Counted from the stretch's first letter, positions 18,149 through 25,986 are shown. The stretch is 64,000 nucleotides of DNA from UBA1952 sp965246785 (GCA_965246785.1 CBDFFM010000019.1:1-64000), one strand, 5' to 3'. Translations and numbers: made by a program. The notes: generated by a model not told the origin, from the letters alone.

Positions 18149-18967
18149 CTATTTCCTCTTTGTTGCTGCACTTTTCATTTCGTCAATAGATTGTTTCTTT
18201 CCCTTAGCCATCCACTCATCCAGCTCTGCCGGCTTAAACTGAAGGCGTTTGGCGGGTTTTGAAAATGGAATCAGGCGTTTACTGGTAAGCCCATATAAGG
18301 TGTCCTTGGGCATGTTCAGATAAGCCGCAGCTTCATCAACATTGAGGTATTGCTTATCAATGAAGGGCTGCTTATGTTTTTCAAAAAGCGGCTGCAGAGC
18401 GGCTTCAATTGATGAATCCAGCAGCAGCTTAAATGATTCAGGTGTAGTGATGTTTTGAAGCTGCTCTGTAGATAGCTTTTCGCCGGCGTCCAATTCGTCA
18501 AACATTTTCAGTATGGAGCTTACTGATTTTAGAAAATGCTCGTGCGCTTCATAATCCTTAATGACCATTAGTGCCTGACGGAGGATATGGTCCTTTGGAA
18601 TCTCATTTAGCTCCAGCGCCGCAACATCTGAAAAATCCATTGTTTGCAGTGCGTTCGTCCTACCAAAGGCGTCCGATAAACGCTTGGTATTATCAGATAA
18701 CTGTTCAACAGTTTTCTCCGTATTTGGAAGTACGTTACTCGCGTAATACACCATCAAAAAAGGGCCTTCATCTAAAGCTTCTAATGCATCCAGAGTTTCA
18801 TGGTAATGTTTTTCAAAAAGAGCCTTTCGTTCTGCGGGCGTACGCAAACGCTCCATCTGAATGCTTATTTTAAGCATCTTCCCCTCTGCTTCATGCTCTG
18901 CCAATTCCTTAAGGACTTCGCCATGCCGTTCCAGTAAAATATTAATGGCCTCAATAAAGTTCACCAT
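18149..18967 (-). CDS. Mobile-element protein: helical N-domain plus excisionase-type HTH (copy A)
   Basis: 272 residues. Residues ~15-170 are helical and acidic, and are shared with the gene interrupted by IS982 at 22354-24256 (for example LAEHEAEGKMLKISIQMERLRT here against VAEYEANSRMLKLNLQLNRLRT there). Residues ~200-255 form a MerR/excisionase-type helix-turn-helix (LNVDEAAAYLNMPKDTLYGL, then RLQFKPAELDEWM). Such HTHs control excision or direct recombinase action. It lies 78 bases downstream of the tyrosine integrase on the same strand, so co-transcription is likely. The N-domain function is unknown. Confidence 0.75.
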   Translation of the reverse strand: MVNFIEAINILLERHGEVLKELAEHEAEGKMLKISIQMERLRTPAERKALFEKHYHETLDALEALDEGPFLMVYYASNVLPNTEKTVEQLSDNTKRLSDAFGRTNALQTMDFSDVAALELNEIPKDHILRQALMVIKDYEAHEHFLKSVSSILKMFDELDAGEKLSTEQLQNITTPESFKLLLDSSIEAALQPLFEKHKQPFIDKQYLNVDEAAAYLNMPKDTLYGLTSKRLIPFSKPAKRLQFKPAELDEWMAKGKKQSIDEMKSAATKRK

Positions 18968-19045
18968 GCGCGCATTTTGTTTTTGAAGGATGGCCGGTTA
19001 GAGAATTAGCCTCACAAACCTTTGCTCATAAGCCCTACATATAAA

Positions 19046-20266
19046 TCAGAGAATAGCCTTACTTGCTTCATCCAGCACATCATTTTCAAAGCTATCCAGA
19101 TAAATCTGGGTCGTGCTTTCACTGTCGTGCCCGAGCGCCTCGCTTATTACAGCAGTAGACTGACCGCTCTTTTTCATCACGGTTGCATAAGTATGCCGGG
19201 CTACATAAGTGGTAAGCCGGGATTCTGAAAGCTTTAATTCCTTCGCTATTTCCTTGAGATCAGCATTTACCTGCGTCAGCACTTTCTTGCAACGATTCTT
19301 TACAGAAACAGGCGACAAGTAATCGGGATTAAGAATAGGAAAAACAAAGCTTTCCTGACCATTGTAGTAATACTCTTTGTAGTAGGAAAGTATCTCTTGT
19401 GCAGGGTCAAGCAATGCCATCGTAAAGTTCTTCTTGTTCTTTCTGCGCACATAGTTCAGCCTGCCCTGATTGATGTCCTTCCATTTAAGCAGGGCCATGT
19501 CAATAAAGTTTATCCCACGGTTGTAGTAGCTGAAGATGAAGTAGTTCCTTGAATGATACATGCTGGTATGCGGCTCTATTTCAAAAGCGGCAATGGCCTT
19601 TATATCATCCTTTGGAATTGCCCTTTTCTTGGTCTTATGCCGGCGGTATTTGGAGAAGCTGAATTCTTTGAAAGGGGCAAAGTCTTTTTTTACAAGACCA
19701 TTTTCTTTGGCCATATTGATAAGGCGCTGAAAGGTGCGCATGTATACAAATATGGAAGTAAGGCTTACGCCTTTCATCTGTAATGATTCATCCCATTTTG
19801 ATAGAAATGAATGCCCAACCATAGAGAAGTCAAAGTCCTTTCCATTGCGGAAGGTAGAGAGGCTGTTTTTCGTGGACTTGAAGATTTCTGCAGTTCCTAT
19901 TCTATCCTGCTTTTTCAATGCTTCAATTACTGTGTCAAAATATTGCAGTACCTGTTGCTTTTCTACCGTTGAACCTCTCAGCACTGTTATTACTTCTTCT
20001 GCCGAGTGTTCGGTCTGCTCATTGACTAGTCCAATCACCAGTTTTTTGGCTTCTATCTTCTTGCTGTCAATCAGAACCGATAGTTCATGGTAAAGTGGAT
20101 GCTTCTTTTTAGGTAGGTCTTTCTTTTCGTCCCACTGCTCGGGCGCACAAGAAGCACCGATAGAAATGTACTTCGGCTTACGGTCTTTTATGACGCGCAG
20201 CATAATGGGGTGCTCCCCGTTTTTAAGTACTTTGGAGGTATAAAGAAGCACTTTAATTGAGGACAT
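19046..20266 (-). CDS. Tyrosine recombinase / integrase with SAM-like N-domain
   Basis: 406 residues from the ATG at 20266, which begins the usual arm-binding strand (MSSIKVLLYTSKVLKNG). The open frame extends 29 codons upstream without similarity to the family. An N-terminal arm-type domain (~1-90) and a SAM-like core-binding domain (~105-200) precede the catalytic domain with Arg250 (YYNRGINF), Arg357 (TYVARHTYAT), His380 (LGHDS) and the nucleophile Tyr389 (TTQIYLDSF). All catalytic residues are present. It catalyses site-specific integration and excision. It reads away from repeats at 20288-20414 and a tRNA-Pro 3' half at 20423-20470, the usual layout of an integrase beside its attachment site. 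Confidence 0.92.
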   Translation of the reverse strand: MSSIKVLLYTSKVLKNGEHPIMLRVIKDRKPKYISIGASCAPEQWDEKKDLPKKKHPLYHELSVLIDSKKIEAKKLVIGLVNEQTEHSAEEVITVLRGSTVEKQQVLQYFDTVIEALKKQDRIGTAEIFKSTKNSLSTFRNGKDFDFSMVGHSFLSKWDESLQMKGVSLTSIFVYMRTFQRLINMAKENGLVKKDFAPFKEFSFSKYRRHKTKKRAIPKDDIKAIAAFEIEPHTSMYHSRNYFIFSYYNRGINFIDMALLKWKDINQGRLNYVRRKNKKNFTMALLDPAQEILSYYKEYYYNGQESFVFPILNPDYLSPVSVKNRCKKVLTQVNADLKEIAKELKLSESRLTTYVARHTYATVMKKSGQSTAVISEALGHDSESTTQIYLDSFENDVLDEASKAIL

Positions 20267-20287
20267 AAAAAGAAGAACTTTGAAATG

Positions 20288-20311
20288 CTGGTTTAAACAT
20301 GGTTTAAACAA
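20288..20311. repeat. 24-bp direct repeat (left copy), matched at 62822
   Basis: The 24 bases are identical to 62822-62845. The unit is built from two GTTTAAAC palindromes 11 bases apart. It lies 22-45 bases upstream of the integrase start codon, so it could be a binding site for the integrase or a regulator, or a former attachment site. Confidence 0.7.
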
Positions 20312-20315
20312 AAGT

Positions 20316-20414
20316 AGCAAAAACTGACAAAGAATGAAGACAGCTAAAGACAACTATTGCACGAAATAGATTGACAGAGAGGTATTTATCAAAAAGCAGC
20401 AAAGACTGGCAAAC
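20316..20414. repeat. Pair of 17-bp direct repeats next to the integrase
   Basis: AGCAAAAACTGACAAAG (20316-20332) and AGCAAAGACTGGCAAAC (20398-20414) agree at 14 of 17 bases. They flank a 65-base spacer between the integrase gene and the tRNA-Pro 3' half. The arrangement resembles arm-type integrase or excisionase binding sites. A partial third copy (AGCTAAAGACAACT) starts at 20342. Confidence 0.5.
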
Positions 20415-22045
20415 TAAAAAATATTGCATGGGGTGCAAGGGGTCGCTAGTTCGAATCTAGTCGTCCCGACTAAACTGGACAAGGCACTCAATTGAGTGCC
20501 TTTGTCATTTTTGCCATCCGCTGAAAGCTTTGCTACGTCTGCCATAAGCTGAAAAACTGAATTTACTTCTGTGGTTAGAAGTGTCTCTTTTTGGCGATTG
20601 TAGGCGATTCCCTTCGGGAACACCATTCTCTGAATTATTTCCTTACCCTTCACATCGCTGGAAATCCATGTGGGCGCGAGTTTGGACGAAATTGTTACCG
20701 CCTCTTCCAACTGGTTTTTAAGGTTAGAACTATTTACGGCTGTGTTTTGCAGTTGCGCTTCCAATTCGCGCTTTTCGTCACCGAACTTCCGTAGTAATCG
20801 CTCGTATGTTTCGCGGCTCATTTCTGAAGTTGTGAAGTAGCGTTCTTCCAGCTTTTCCATGCGGTCTTTTACGCCTTTTAGATTAGCAGCAATAATCTTT
20901 CCCTCCTCGCCACTCGCCTCCTGCTGTTTGTCAAATATCTTGCTCGCCACCTTCAAAAGCAGACCGGAAAAGCGTTCATCCATTTGATACGGCTGAAGGT
21001 ACTTGATGAAGGCTTTGTTGAGGGCATCTGCGTTCTTATTGCACTTGCATCCTTTAGTCGGGCACTTGTAATAATAAATCCCTTTTGACCGGACGATATA
21101 TCCTGTCAACGGCTGATTGCATTCCTCACAATACAGGAAGGTTTTGAGTGGGATAGCATCATTCTCCTTTTGATGAGATACACCAAGCTTTCCGCCCCGC
21201 TTCTGCTTCGCCTCATGAAGCGAAAGAAAAAGCTCTACACTAACCAACTTCTCATGTGTGCCCTCTACCACTTTCCCATCAAGCATCTTGTGGCTGAGCA
21301 TCCCGCAATAGAATGGGTTGTCAAAAGTCTGCGACAACTTCTGCTTGTACATGGATACACCAAGCGCATTTAGCTTAACTATTATCTCCTCGTTCTTTAG
21401 ACCCTGACTTTTCCAGATAAAAGCCTTCTTTAGCTTTTTGCCTATCTCATTGACTACAATCTTTCGTTCGCCGTTTCTGCGGATGATATCATAGCCGAAC
21501 GGGGGTTTTACGCACCAGATACCTTTCTGAAACTTTTCTTTCATGCCTGCAACAGCACGCTGTTTGCGAAGCTGATTGTCGTACTGCGAGAATATGAAGT
21601 GAACCGACTGCTGTAACACACCGCTTGGGTTGGAGGTATCGGCAGGCTGTGTTACGGCAAATACTGTAACGCCATACTTTTCCCGTAGCTCCTCTGCAAG
21701 CTTAATAGCTCCGCCACCGGTGCGACTGAATCGGTCAAGGGTATATACGAGGATGTGCGAGACTTTACCCTTATTCTTTCTGATAAAGTCCAGCATCCTG
21801 CCGAACTCTTTACGGCCATCAGTTTTGGCGCTTTCGTAAGTGCCGCCAAAATAGGCTACAGTTGTGAAGGCATTACGTCCGGCATATTCCTCAATTGCCT
21901 TCTTCTGGAAGTCCAGAGAAAGGTTGGTGTCTGCTTGCTCTTTGGAAGAAACACGGGTATAGACAACAGCAGTTTTGGCCTCTTGAAGCCCGGTTCTTAC
22001 CGAAGATGTTTTTGCAAACTTGGCGAAGGTGGAAGTAACGCTCAT
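20414..22045 (-). CDS. Large serine recombinase
   Basis: 543 residues. The resolvase-type catalytic domain has AVVYTRVSSKEQ with the nucleophile Ser at ~33, and LVYTLDRFSRTGGGAIKL. A recombinase domain follows (KPPFGYDI), then a zinc ribbon (YCEECNQPL, then CPTKGCKC) and a coiled coil at ~370-460. Large serine recombinases drive integration and excision of mobile elements and need no host factor. The last ~15 residues (FELATPCTPC) are read from the antisense of a tRNA-Pro 3' half and a 22-bp palindrome, placing the attachment site at the end of the gene. The start codon overlaps the stop of a small broken ORF. Confidence 0.92.
   Translation of the reverse strand: MSVTSTFAKFAKTSSVRTGLQEAKTAVVYTRVSSKEQADTNLSLDFQKKAIEEYAGRNAFTTVAYFGGTYESAKTDGRKEFGRMLDFIRKNKGKVSHILVYTLDRFSRTGGGAIKLAEELREKYGVTVFAVTQPADTSNPSGVLQQSVHFIFSQYDNQLRKQRAVAGMKEKFQKGIWCVKPPFGYDIIRRNGERKIVVNEIGKKLKKAFIWKSQGLKNEEIIVKLNALGVSMYKQKLSQTFDNPFYCGMLSHKMLDGKVVEGTHEKLVSVELFLSLHEAKQKRGGKLGVSHQKENDAIPLKTFLYCEECNQPLTGYIVRSKGIYYYKCPTKGCKCNKNADALNKAFIKYLQPYQMDERFSGLLLKVASKIFDKQQEASGEEGKIIAANLKGVKDRMEKLEERYFTTSEMSRETYERLLRKFGDEKRELEAQLQNTAVNSSNLKNQLEEAVTISSKLAPTWISSDVKGKEIIQRMVFPKGIAYNRQKETLLTTEVNSVFQLMADVAKLSADGKNDKGTQLSALSSLVGTTRFELATPCTPCNIF
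20423..20470 (+). other. tRNA-Pro(GGG) 3' half, likely attachment site
   Basis: The anticodon arm reads ATTGC-ATGGGGT-GCAAG (20423-20439, anticodon GGG). It is followed by a 5-base variable loop, a T arm GCTAG-TTCGAAT-CTAGT (20445-20461) and the acceptor strand CGTCCCG plus A (20462-20469). There is no D arm or 5' acceptor strand upstream, so this is not a working tRNA gene. On the minus strand the same bases encode the C-terminus of the serine recombinase. Integration into the 3' end of tRNA genes leaves such fragments. Confidence 0.75.
20481..20502. terminator. Perfect 22-bp palindrome, terminator-like, downstream of the tRNA half
   Basis: AAGGCACTCA-AT-TGAGTGCCTT is a perfect palindrome that ends 33 bases after the tRNA-Pro fragment. 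It is followed by TTTGTCATTTTT, so on the plus strand it reads as a terminator. It lies inside the coding sequence of the serine recombinase C-terminus. Confidence 0.6.
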
Positions 22046-22278
22046 GCAGCTATTCTTTGTTGGTTTAGGGGAACTGATTTTTCAGTCGCAAGATGGGTGC
22101 CATTCTTAAATAAGTTGTTCACAATCAAGGTAGCGAATGTGGTGATAGTATCTGCTACTGCCAAGGCCTGCTCGTCGGTATAGGTTTCACAGCCACTAAT
22201 TGCTCGTACTTCTTCAATGGTAAGCAGGGTCTCATCGTGTTATGGAAAGGGGGTTGATAGGTTGATTACTTTGCTCAT
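22042..22278 (-). pseudogene. Small ORF upstream of the serine recombinase, broken by a TAA
   Basis: From the ATG at 22278, a 79-codon frame reads MSKVINLSTPFP, then TAA (22242-22240), then 65 more codons (LLTIEEVRAISGCE, YTDEQALAVADTI, and an end at RIAA). The last stop (22044-22042) overlaps the ATG of the serine recombinase (ATGA), which suggests translational coupling in an intact ancestor. No other ATG lies after the TAA. The product would be a small acidic helical protein; the family is not recognised. The frame is clean apart from the one stop, so the mutation is recent, or the base is a sequencing error. Confidence 0.6.
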
Positions 22279-22287
22279 ATTTTGTCG

Positions 22288-22304
22288 TAGTCCCTGCGGG
22301 ACTA
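22288..22304. other. GC-rich hairpin upstream of the broken small ORF
   Basis: TAGTCCC-TGC-GGGACTA is a perfect 7-bp stem with a 3-base loop, 10 bases before the small ORF's ATG on the minus strand. A second weak GC hairpin (CCCT/AGGG) lies near 22330-22341. It may be an attenuator or a processing site between the upstream gene and the recombinase. Confidence 0.4.
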
Positions 22305-23150
22305 TACCAAATTTGAGACGCTGGGGGTACCCTCCGAAGGGCCTCCGATTATGTTATTGGCTTCTTTCGTCTTGTTCAAACTGTATATCGGTCTGAATCT
22401 TTTCTACCAGTTTGGAAGCATCAACTGATTCAAACAAAGGAACAATCGCTTTTAGATTATCCAGATGATACGGCTTCCCTGTCACGCTGAGCGTGGGAAA
22501 CTTTTCTTTGACGGTGCCAATTGATATGCCGGTTAGTGCTGCTATGAATCGTTGCTGCCTGGCTCCCTGGCGCTGGCCCAACTCTATCCCCGACCAACGC
22601 ATCAGATAGTAAAGCGCAAGCACCTTTTGGGCGGCGGATAGGTGGTTTGTCTTCTCATCCTTCACCTCTTTTACTTCCTCCGGTGAGAGCTTATCGCCAT
22701 TCTGATGTGCTTCCGCCCAATCCATCAGTTCTACCACCTTTTCAAGAAAGCTCTGCCAGGAGAGATAATCCTTATAGTTTTTCAGCATCTCATGTGCTGG
22801 ATGCTCGCTTGGAATGGCCCTAAGTTCCACTCCTTCAATTTGTGAGAAATCAATTTGCTCCAGTTGTCCCGTGATACCGATAAAGCCGCCATACTTATCT
22901 GTTACCTCCGACACCTGCTCCACGCCCATTCCTAAATCTGGCAGCATCTGTAGCATGAGGGGCAGTTGGTAAGCAGCAGCTTCATCAAGCTCCTTAAAAG
23001 CCTCCAGCGCTTCACCGTAATACGATTGAAGCAGCTCTGATTGCTCTTTGGCTGTTCGAAGCCTGTTTAGTTGAAGATTCAACTTCAACATACGACTATT
23101 CGCCTCATATTCCGCAACCTCATTCAAATCCTGCTCATGCTTGGCTATTA

Positions 23151-24223
23151 ACCTGAGTTCGGGATAAGAAGTTGTGGAAAAGTAGTGGCTTAAAAAGCGA
23201 ATAGCGGCGTTGTTTTTGATGTATAGGTGATTGACTAAAAACAACTCACATCAAAAATGAACACACCGCTATTCGCTGACAAAGTAACCGAAATTTTCGT
23301 TGCCGTAGATGATTTCTGCCTGCTTTTCGAACACCCCATCCATCAATTGCTCCTCGACCATTCGAATGGAACCAAAACCCGCAACCGGAAAGCATCGCTG
23401 TGCGATTCTGAAATCATTTCCATGCTCATTGCTTTTCATTCCGGCGGATTCAGAAACTTCAAGTTCTTCTACACCCAATACGCCTGCGTTCATCTCAAAG
23501 ACAGCTTCCCCAACCTTGTCTCCTACAACCGCTTTGTAGAGCTCAGCCACCGCTGCGCAGTGGCCTTTATGCTTTTTCTCCATCACTGCTGCCGGGGCGA
23601 ATGCACCGGCATCTCCTTTATTGATTCTACCGTTCTTCGGGTATGTCACAACAAGCGCATCCGCCGCAACAAAACCTTTGCTGGCATAGCTAAAATTGGC
23701 AAGAGCACTATGGGCTGGTTCTACGGATTCAAGCTGCACCTGGTGATCAATGATAAGGGAGAGATTCTGTCTTTCTACCTGAGTAAAGCCAATGTAGATG
23801 ACCGGAATGCAAAGGCTATTACTACCCTTACGGAGAAGCTGTTTGGCAAGCTCTTCGGCGATAAGGGCTACATCTCAAAAGCGCTTACCGATATGCTCTT
23901 TGGCAACGGCATCCAGCTTATAACTGCAGTGCGAAGGAACATGAAGGATAAGGCACTGAGCAATGAAGAGAAGCTGCTCTTGCGCAAGCGTTCAGTGATA
24001 GAAACGGTCAATGACGAGCTAAAGAATATCTGCCAGGTAGAGCATACAAGGCACCGTTCTCTGAACGGCTTTCTGCTGAACCTGATGAGCGCCATAGCCG
24101 CTTATTCTTTCTTTCCCAAGAAGCCTTCTATCAGAAAAGATATCGAGGAAACAAACCCAAAGCTCATCGCCGCTTTCCAACAACAACAGCAATTATTAAT
24201 CGCCGCTTAAACCGAACTCAGGT
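23151..24223 (+). mobile_element. IS982-family insertion sequence, 1073 bp
   Basis: The ends carry terminal inverted repeats starting ACCTGAGTTCGG (left 23151-23162, right 24212-24223 in reverse). The match continues imperfectly to AAG. It is flanked by direct repeats TATTA (23146-23150 and 24224-24228). Length, ACC ends and a single transposase ORF fit IS982. The insertion interrupts a minus-strand gene, which is restored exactly by removing the element. Confidence 0.92.
23257..24210 (+). CDS. IS982-family transposase
   Basis: 317 residues, full length for the family. DDE-type catalytic residues are seen in SFIDSTVLRVCHNKRI (first Asp), LSKANVDDRNAK (second Asp) and KRSVIETVNDELKN (Glu). 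The GWFYGFKLHLVIN strand is typical of IS982 transposases. It catalyses cut-and-paste movement of the element. The ORF fills the space between the inverted repeats and shows no stop or frameshift, so the copy is probably still active. It is transcribed opposite to the gene it interrupts. Confidence 0.92.
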   Translation: MNTPLFADKVTEIFVAVDDFCLLFEHPIHQLLLDHSNGTKTRNRKASLCDSEIISMLIAFHSGGFRNFKFFYTQYACVHLKDSFPNLVSYNRFVELSHRCAVAFMLFLHHCCRGECTGISFIDSTVLRVCHNKRIRRNKTFAGIAKIGKSTMGWFYGFKLHLVINDKGEILSFYLSKANVDDRNAKAITTLTEKLFGKLFGDKGYISKALTDMLFGNGIQLITAVRRNMKDKALSNEEKLLLRKRSVIETVNDELKNICQVEHTRHRSLNGFLLNLMSAIAAYSFFPKKPSIRKDIEETNPKLIAAFQQQQQLLIAA

Positions 24224-24299
24224 TATTAATCTGGAAATTGCTGTTAGAAAACTCATAGTTTGTTGTTTTTTGACGCTGGAAAAGGCATGGGTGTTACCC

Positions 24300-24755
24300 T
24301 TACCACATTTCATCCCTCATCGCTTTTGATAGGTTGCCATTCTTATCTACCCATTTCGGAAGTGCATAATAAGCGCCGCGTGTACCTGGCACCTTAAATT
24401 GTTTTAACCTGCCAGCCGTCACCGCCCGCCTGAGTGCAACCGATAAAGACCCTTCAGGGCTATCCAGCACTTCAATTGCGGCATCCACATCCATTGCTTT
24501 CAACTCATGCATTATCTCGCGGGAGCGCATCGGCCTGCCTATGCGACCTATTATCAGAGAAATCTTATCTACCCAGCTTCGGTCTTCATGCCTGCGGCCT
24601 TTTGGATTTGCCAACTCACGGACACGAGCCTCTAACCACCTGTTACGCGCTGCAAGAATCTTATTGTATTCGTGGGCATCTTTGGCTTCTTCCAATGCAG
24701 CCGCTTCCCGTGCCTTAGCTGCTTTTAGTGCCGCTTCTAATTCCTGAACGTTCAT
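24300..24755 (-). CDS. Coiled-coil plus winged-helix (HARE-HTH-like) protein, copy B
   Basis: 151 residues. Residues 1-60 are charged heptads (LEAALKAAKAREAAALEEAK), predicting a coiled coil. Residues ~65-140 form a winged-helix unit (WVDKISLIIGRIGRPMRSRE, then KVPGTRGAYYALPKWVDKNG). It is a paralogue of the protein encoded at 10215-10727, with the same order, spacing and C-terminal ending. It lies 44 bases upstream of the IS-split gene's original ATG, on the same strand, so it probably heads the operon that runs through the serine recombinase. The role is not known; DNA binding is inferred from the fold. Confidence 0.6.
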   Translation of the reverse strand: MNVQELEAALKAAKAREAAALEEAKDAHEYNKILAARNRWLEARVRELANPKGRRHEDRSWVDKISLIIGRIGRPMRSREIMHELKAMDVDAAIEVLDSPEGSLSVALRRAVTAGRLKQFKVPGTRGAYYALPKWVDKNGNLSKAMRDEMW

Positions 24756-25583
24756 CTTATCATCTTTTTATTAGTCTTTGCTCTCTGTCCCGCGCCTTGA
24801 AATAAAATGCAAACCTTATTTGAAGCGTTTTGTTTCCATTTATTGCCGAAAATGGATGAAAATCGCTGATTTTAGTTGCCTAGTAGTTCCATTTGGTGTA
24901 GTTTGACTATCCGTACACTAACGTTTGAGCATCGGAGCGCTAAAATTACGTCCTTATTTTGGCTGAAAAACGTTGCAAAACGCTGCAAAAATGGAACTGC
25001 GCTATCCGAATCCTAACAACGAGATTGCCTTTTTTGCTTTTAGCGCATAAATCGGAGCGATTTCTTGGTATGCCTTCACGCTTTTTCAAAATTTAATGCT
25101 GCTATTTTCATCCGTCAACTTCGATTTGTCCCATTTTCCGATTCCAAATGTCTGAAGGATATGCAAAATTCAAAAAAGCGACGCCTTTTTTGACTGAAAT
25201 GGATTGCAGGGCAAGAAATACCATAACGGATCAAGCTGTAAAGAGCCAAAAAATTCAGAGCCTTCGCAGTAGAGTAATTAGCTATTTTCAACCTCGGACC
25301 GCCACTGATAATTTGCAAGGACATACTACCAACCATGAGTATGACGAACTGATGGAGTAACACCTGATTGCTTATAGTAGCTATCACAGCAGCTAATAAT
25401 GCTGAGCCTTACCGCATTTGGATAAGGATAGCATCAAAACAAGAGCAATCCTAGCTGCTGAGTTCACTTCCATCTTACCCATGCATTCAGCTTCTTGGCT
25501 ATGTCTTTGTAACCTGTGAGTTGACGGGTAATATAATCTGACTCTGTGCGAAGTACTACCCACCAGGTAGGAACACTTTCCTA
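24756..25583. other. Long AT-rich intergenic region, no supported gene
   Basis: The short open frames in this region (for example 25148-25360 plus and 25115-25387 minus) have no recognisable domain or signal. The only pattern seen is a 10-bp tandem repeat CGTTGCAAAA-CGCTGCAAAA at 24971-24990. The region probably marks the right boundary of the recombinase island and holds the promoter of the minus-strand operon. Confidence 0.5.
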
Positions 25584-25607
25584 TTTCATCGTAATATTGC
25601 AATGAAA
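25584..25607. promoter_or_regulatory. Candidate ArsR operator overlapping a -7 box and the start codon
   Basis: TTTCATCG (25584-25591) and CAATGAAA (25600-25607) form a nearly perfect inverted repeat around TAATATTG (25592-25599), which is itself one mismatch from the -7 consensus TAnnTTTG. Its right arm overlaps the arsR ATG at 25607. ArsR bound here would block its own promoter until As(III) or Sb(III) releases it. Confidence 0.5.
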
Positions 25608-25936
25608 TGGGACTGACTAAAACGGATTTGTTCTCCAGGAGCCAAAACGAGATGGCAGCTATTGCGAAGGCATTGGCACATCCGGCCCGAATTGCTATAC
25701 TGGAATTCCTTGCAAAGAAGAACACGTGCATCTGTGGTGAAATCGTGGAAGAAATCGGTCTCGCTCAAGCGACAATCTCGCAGCACCTGAAAGAGCTAAA
25801 GAACGTGGGGCTGATACAAGGCGACATTGAAGGCACGGCTGTATGCTACTGCATTGCCCCTAAAGTCTGGAACAAGTTCCGAGACCAGCTCGCAGTCTTC
25901 TTTAGCAAAGACGTAGTTGGCAAAACCTGCTGCTGA
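25607..25936 (+). CDS. arsR: ArsR/SmtB-family metalloregulator
   Basis: 109 residues. The winged-helix core has AIAKALAHPARIAILEFL and the recognition helix AQATISQHLKELK. Cys41 and Cys43 (TCICGEI) lie at the start of the DNA-binding helix, the place of the As(III)-binding Cys pair in ArsR. A Cys pair also ends the protein (KTCC). It is an arsenite-released repressor of its own operon. A candidate operator overlaps its start. It is followed by a DUF6428 gene, arsC and an aquaporin gene, all in the same direction, which supports the arsenic assignment. Confidence 0.92.
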   Translation: MGLTKTDLFSRSQNEMAAIAKALAHPARIAILEFLAKKNTCICGEIVEEIGLAQATISQHLKELKNVGLIQGDIEGTAVCYCIAPKVWNKFRDQLAVFFSKDVVGKTCC

Positions 25937-25986
25937 AATTTTTTTGTACTCAATCATCGCAATAACCCGATAAACATACAATAGCC

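Larger units (their letters stand above)
22354..24256 (-). pseudogene. Mobile-element protein with helical N-domain (copy B), split by IS982
   Basis: The main part (22354-23150) reads in frame up to the IS end. Removing the IS (23151-24223) and one copy of the TATTA duplication joins it in frame to 24224-24256, which gives the N-terminus MSFLTAISRLIAKHEQDLNE from an ATG at 24256. The restored protein is 274 residues. Its first ~170 resemble the protein encoded at 18149-18967. The C-terminus differs: QKVLALYYLMRW, then ALTGISIGTVKEKFPTLS, a likely winged-helix or HTH unit. As it stands, an ATG inside the IS (23244) gives a hybrid N-terminus that may still be translated. The original function is unknown but tied to the recombinase. 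Confidence 0.8.

Noticed and set aside
8118..24801. 13-bp match TCCCGCGCCTTGA near 8118 and 24788
   Set aside because: Short, no shared flanks, no link to mobile ends; probably chance.
25148..25360. Short plus-strand ORF (70 codons) in the long intergenic region before arsR
   Set aside because: No signal, domain or plausible regulation; the overlapping minus-strand frame is equally open, which suggests chance.
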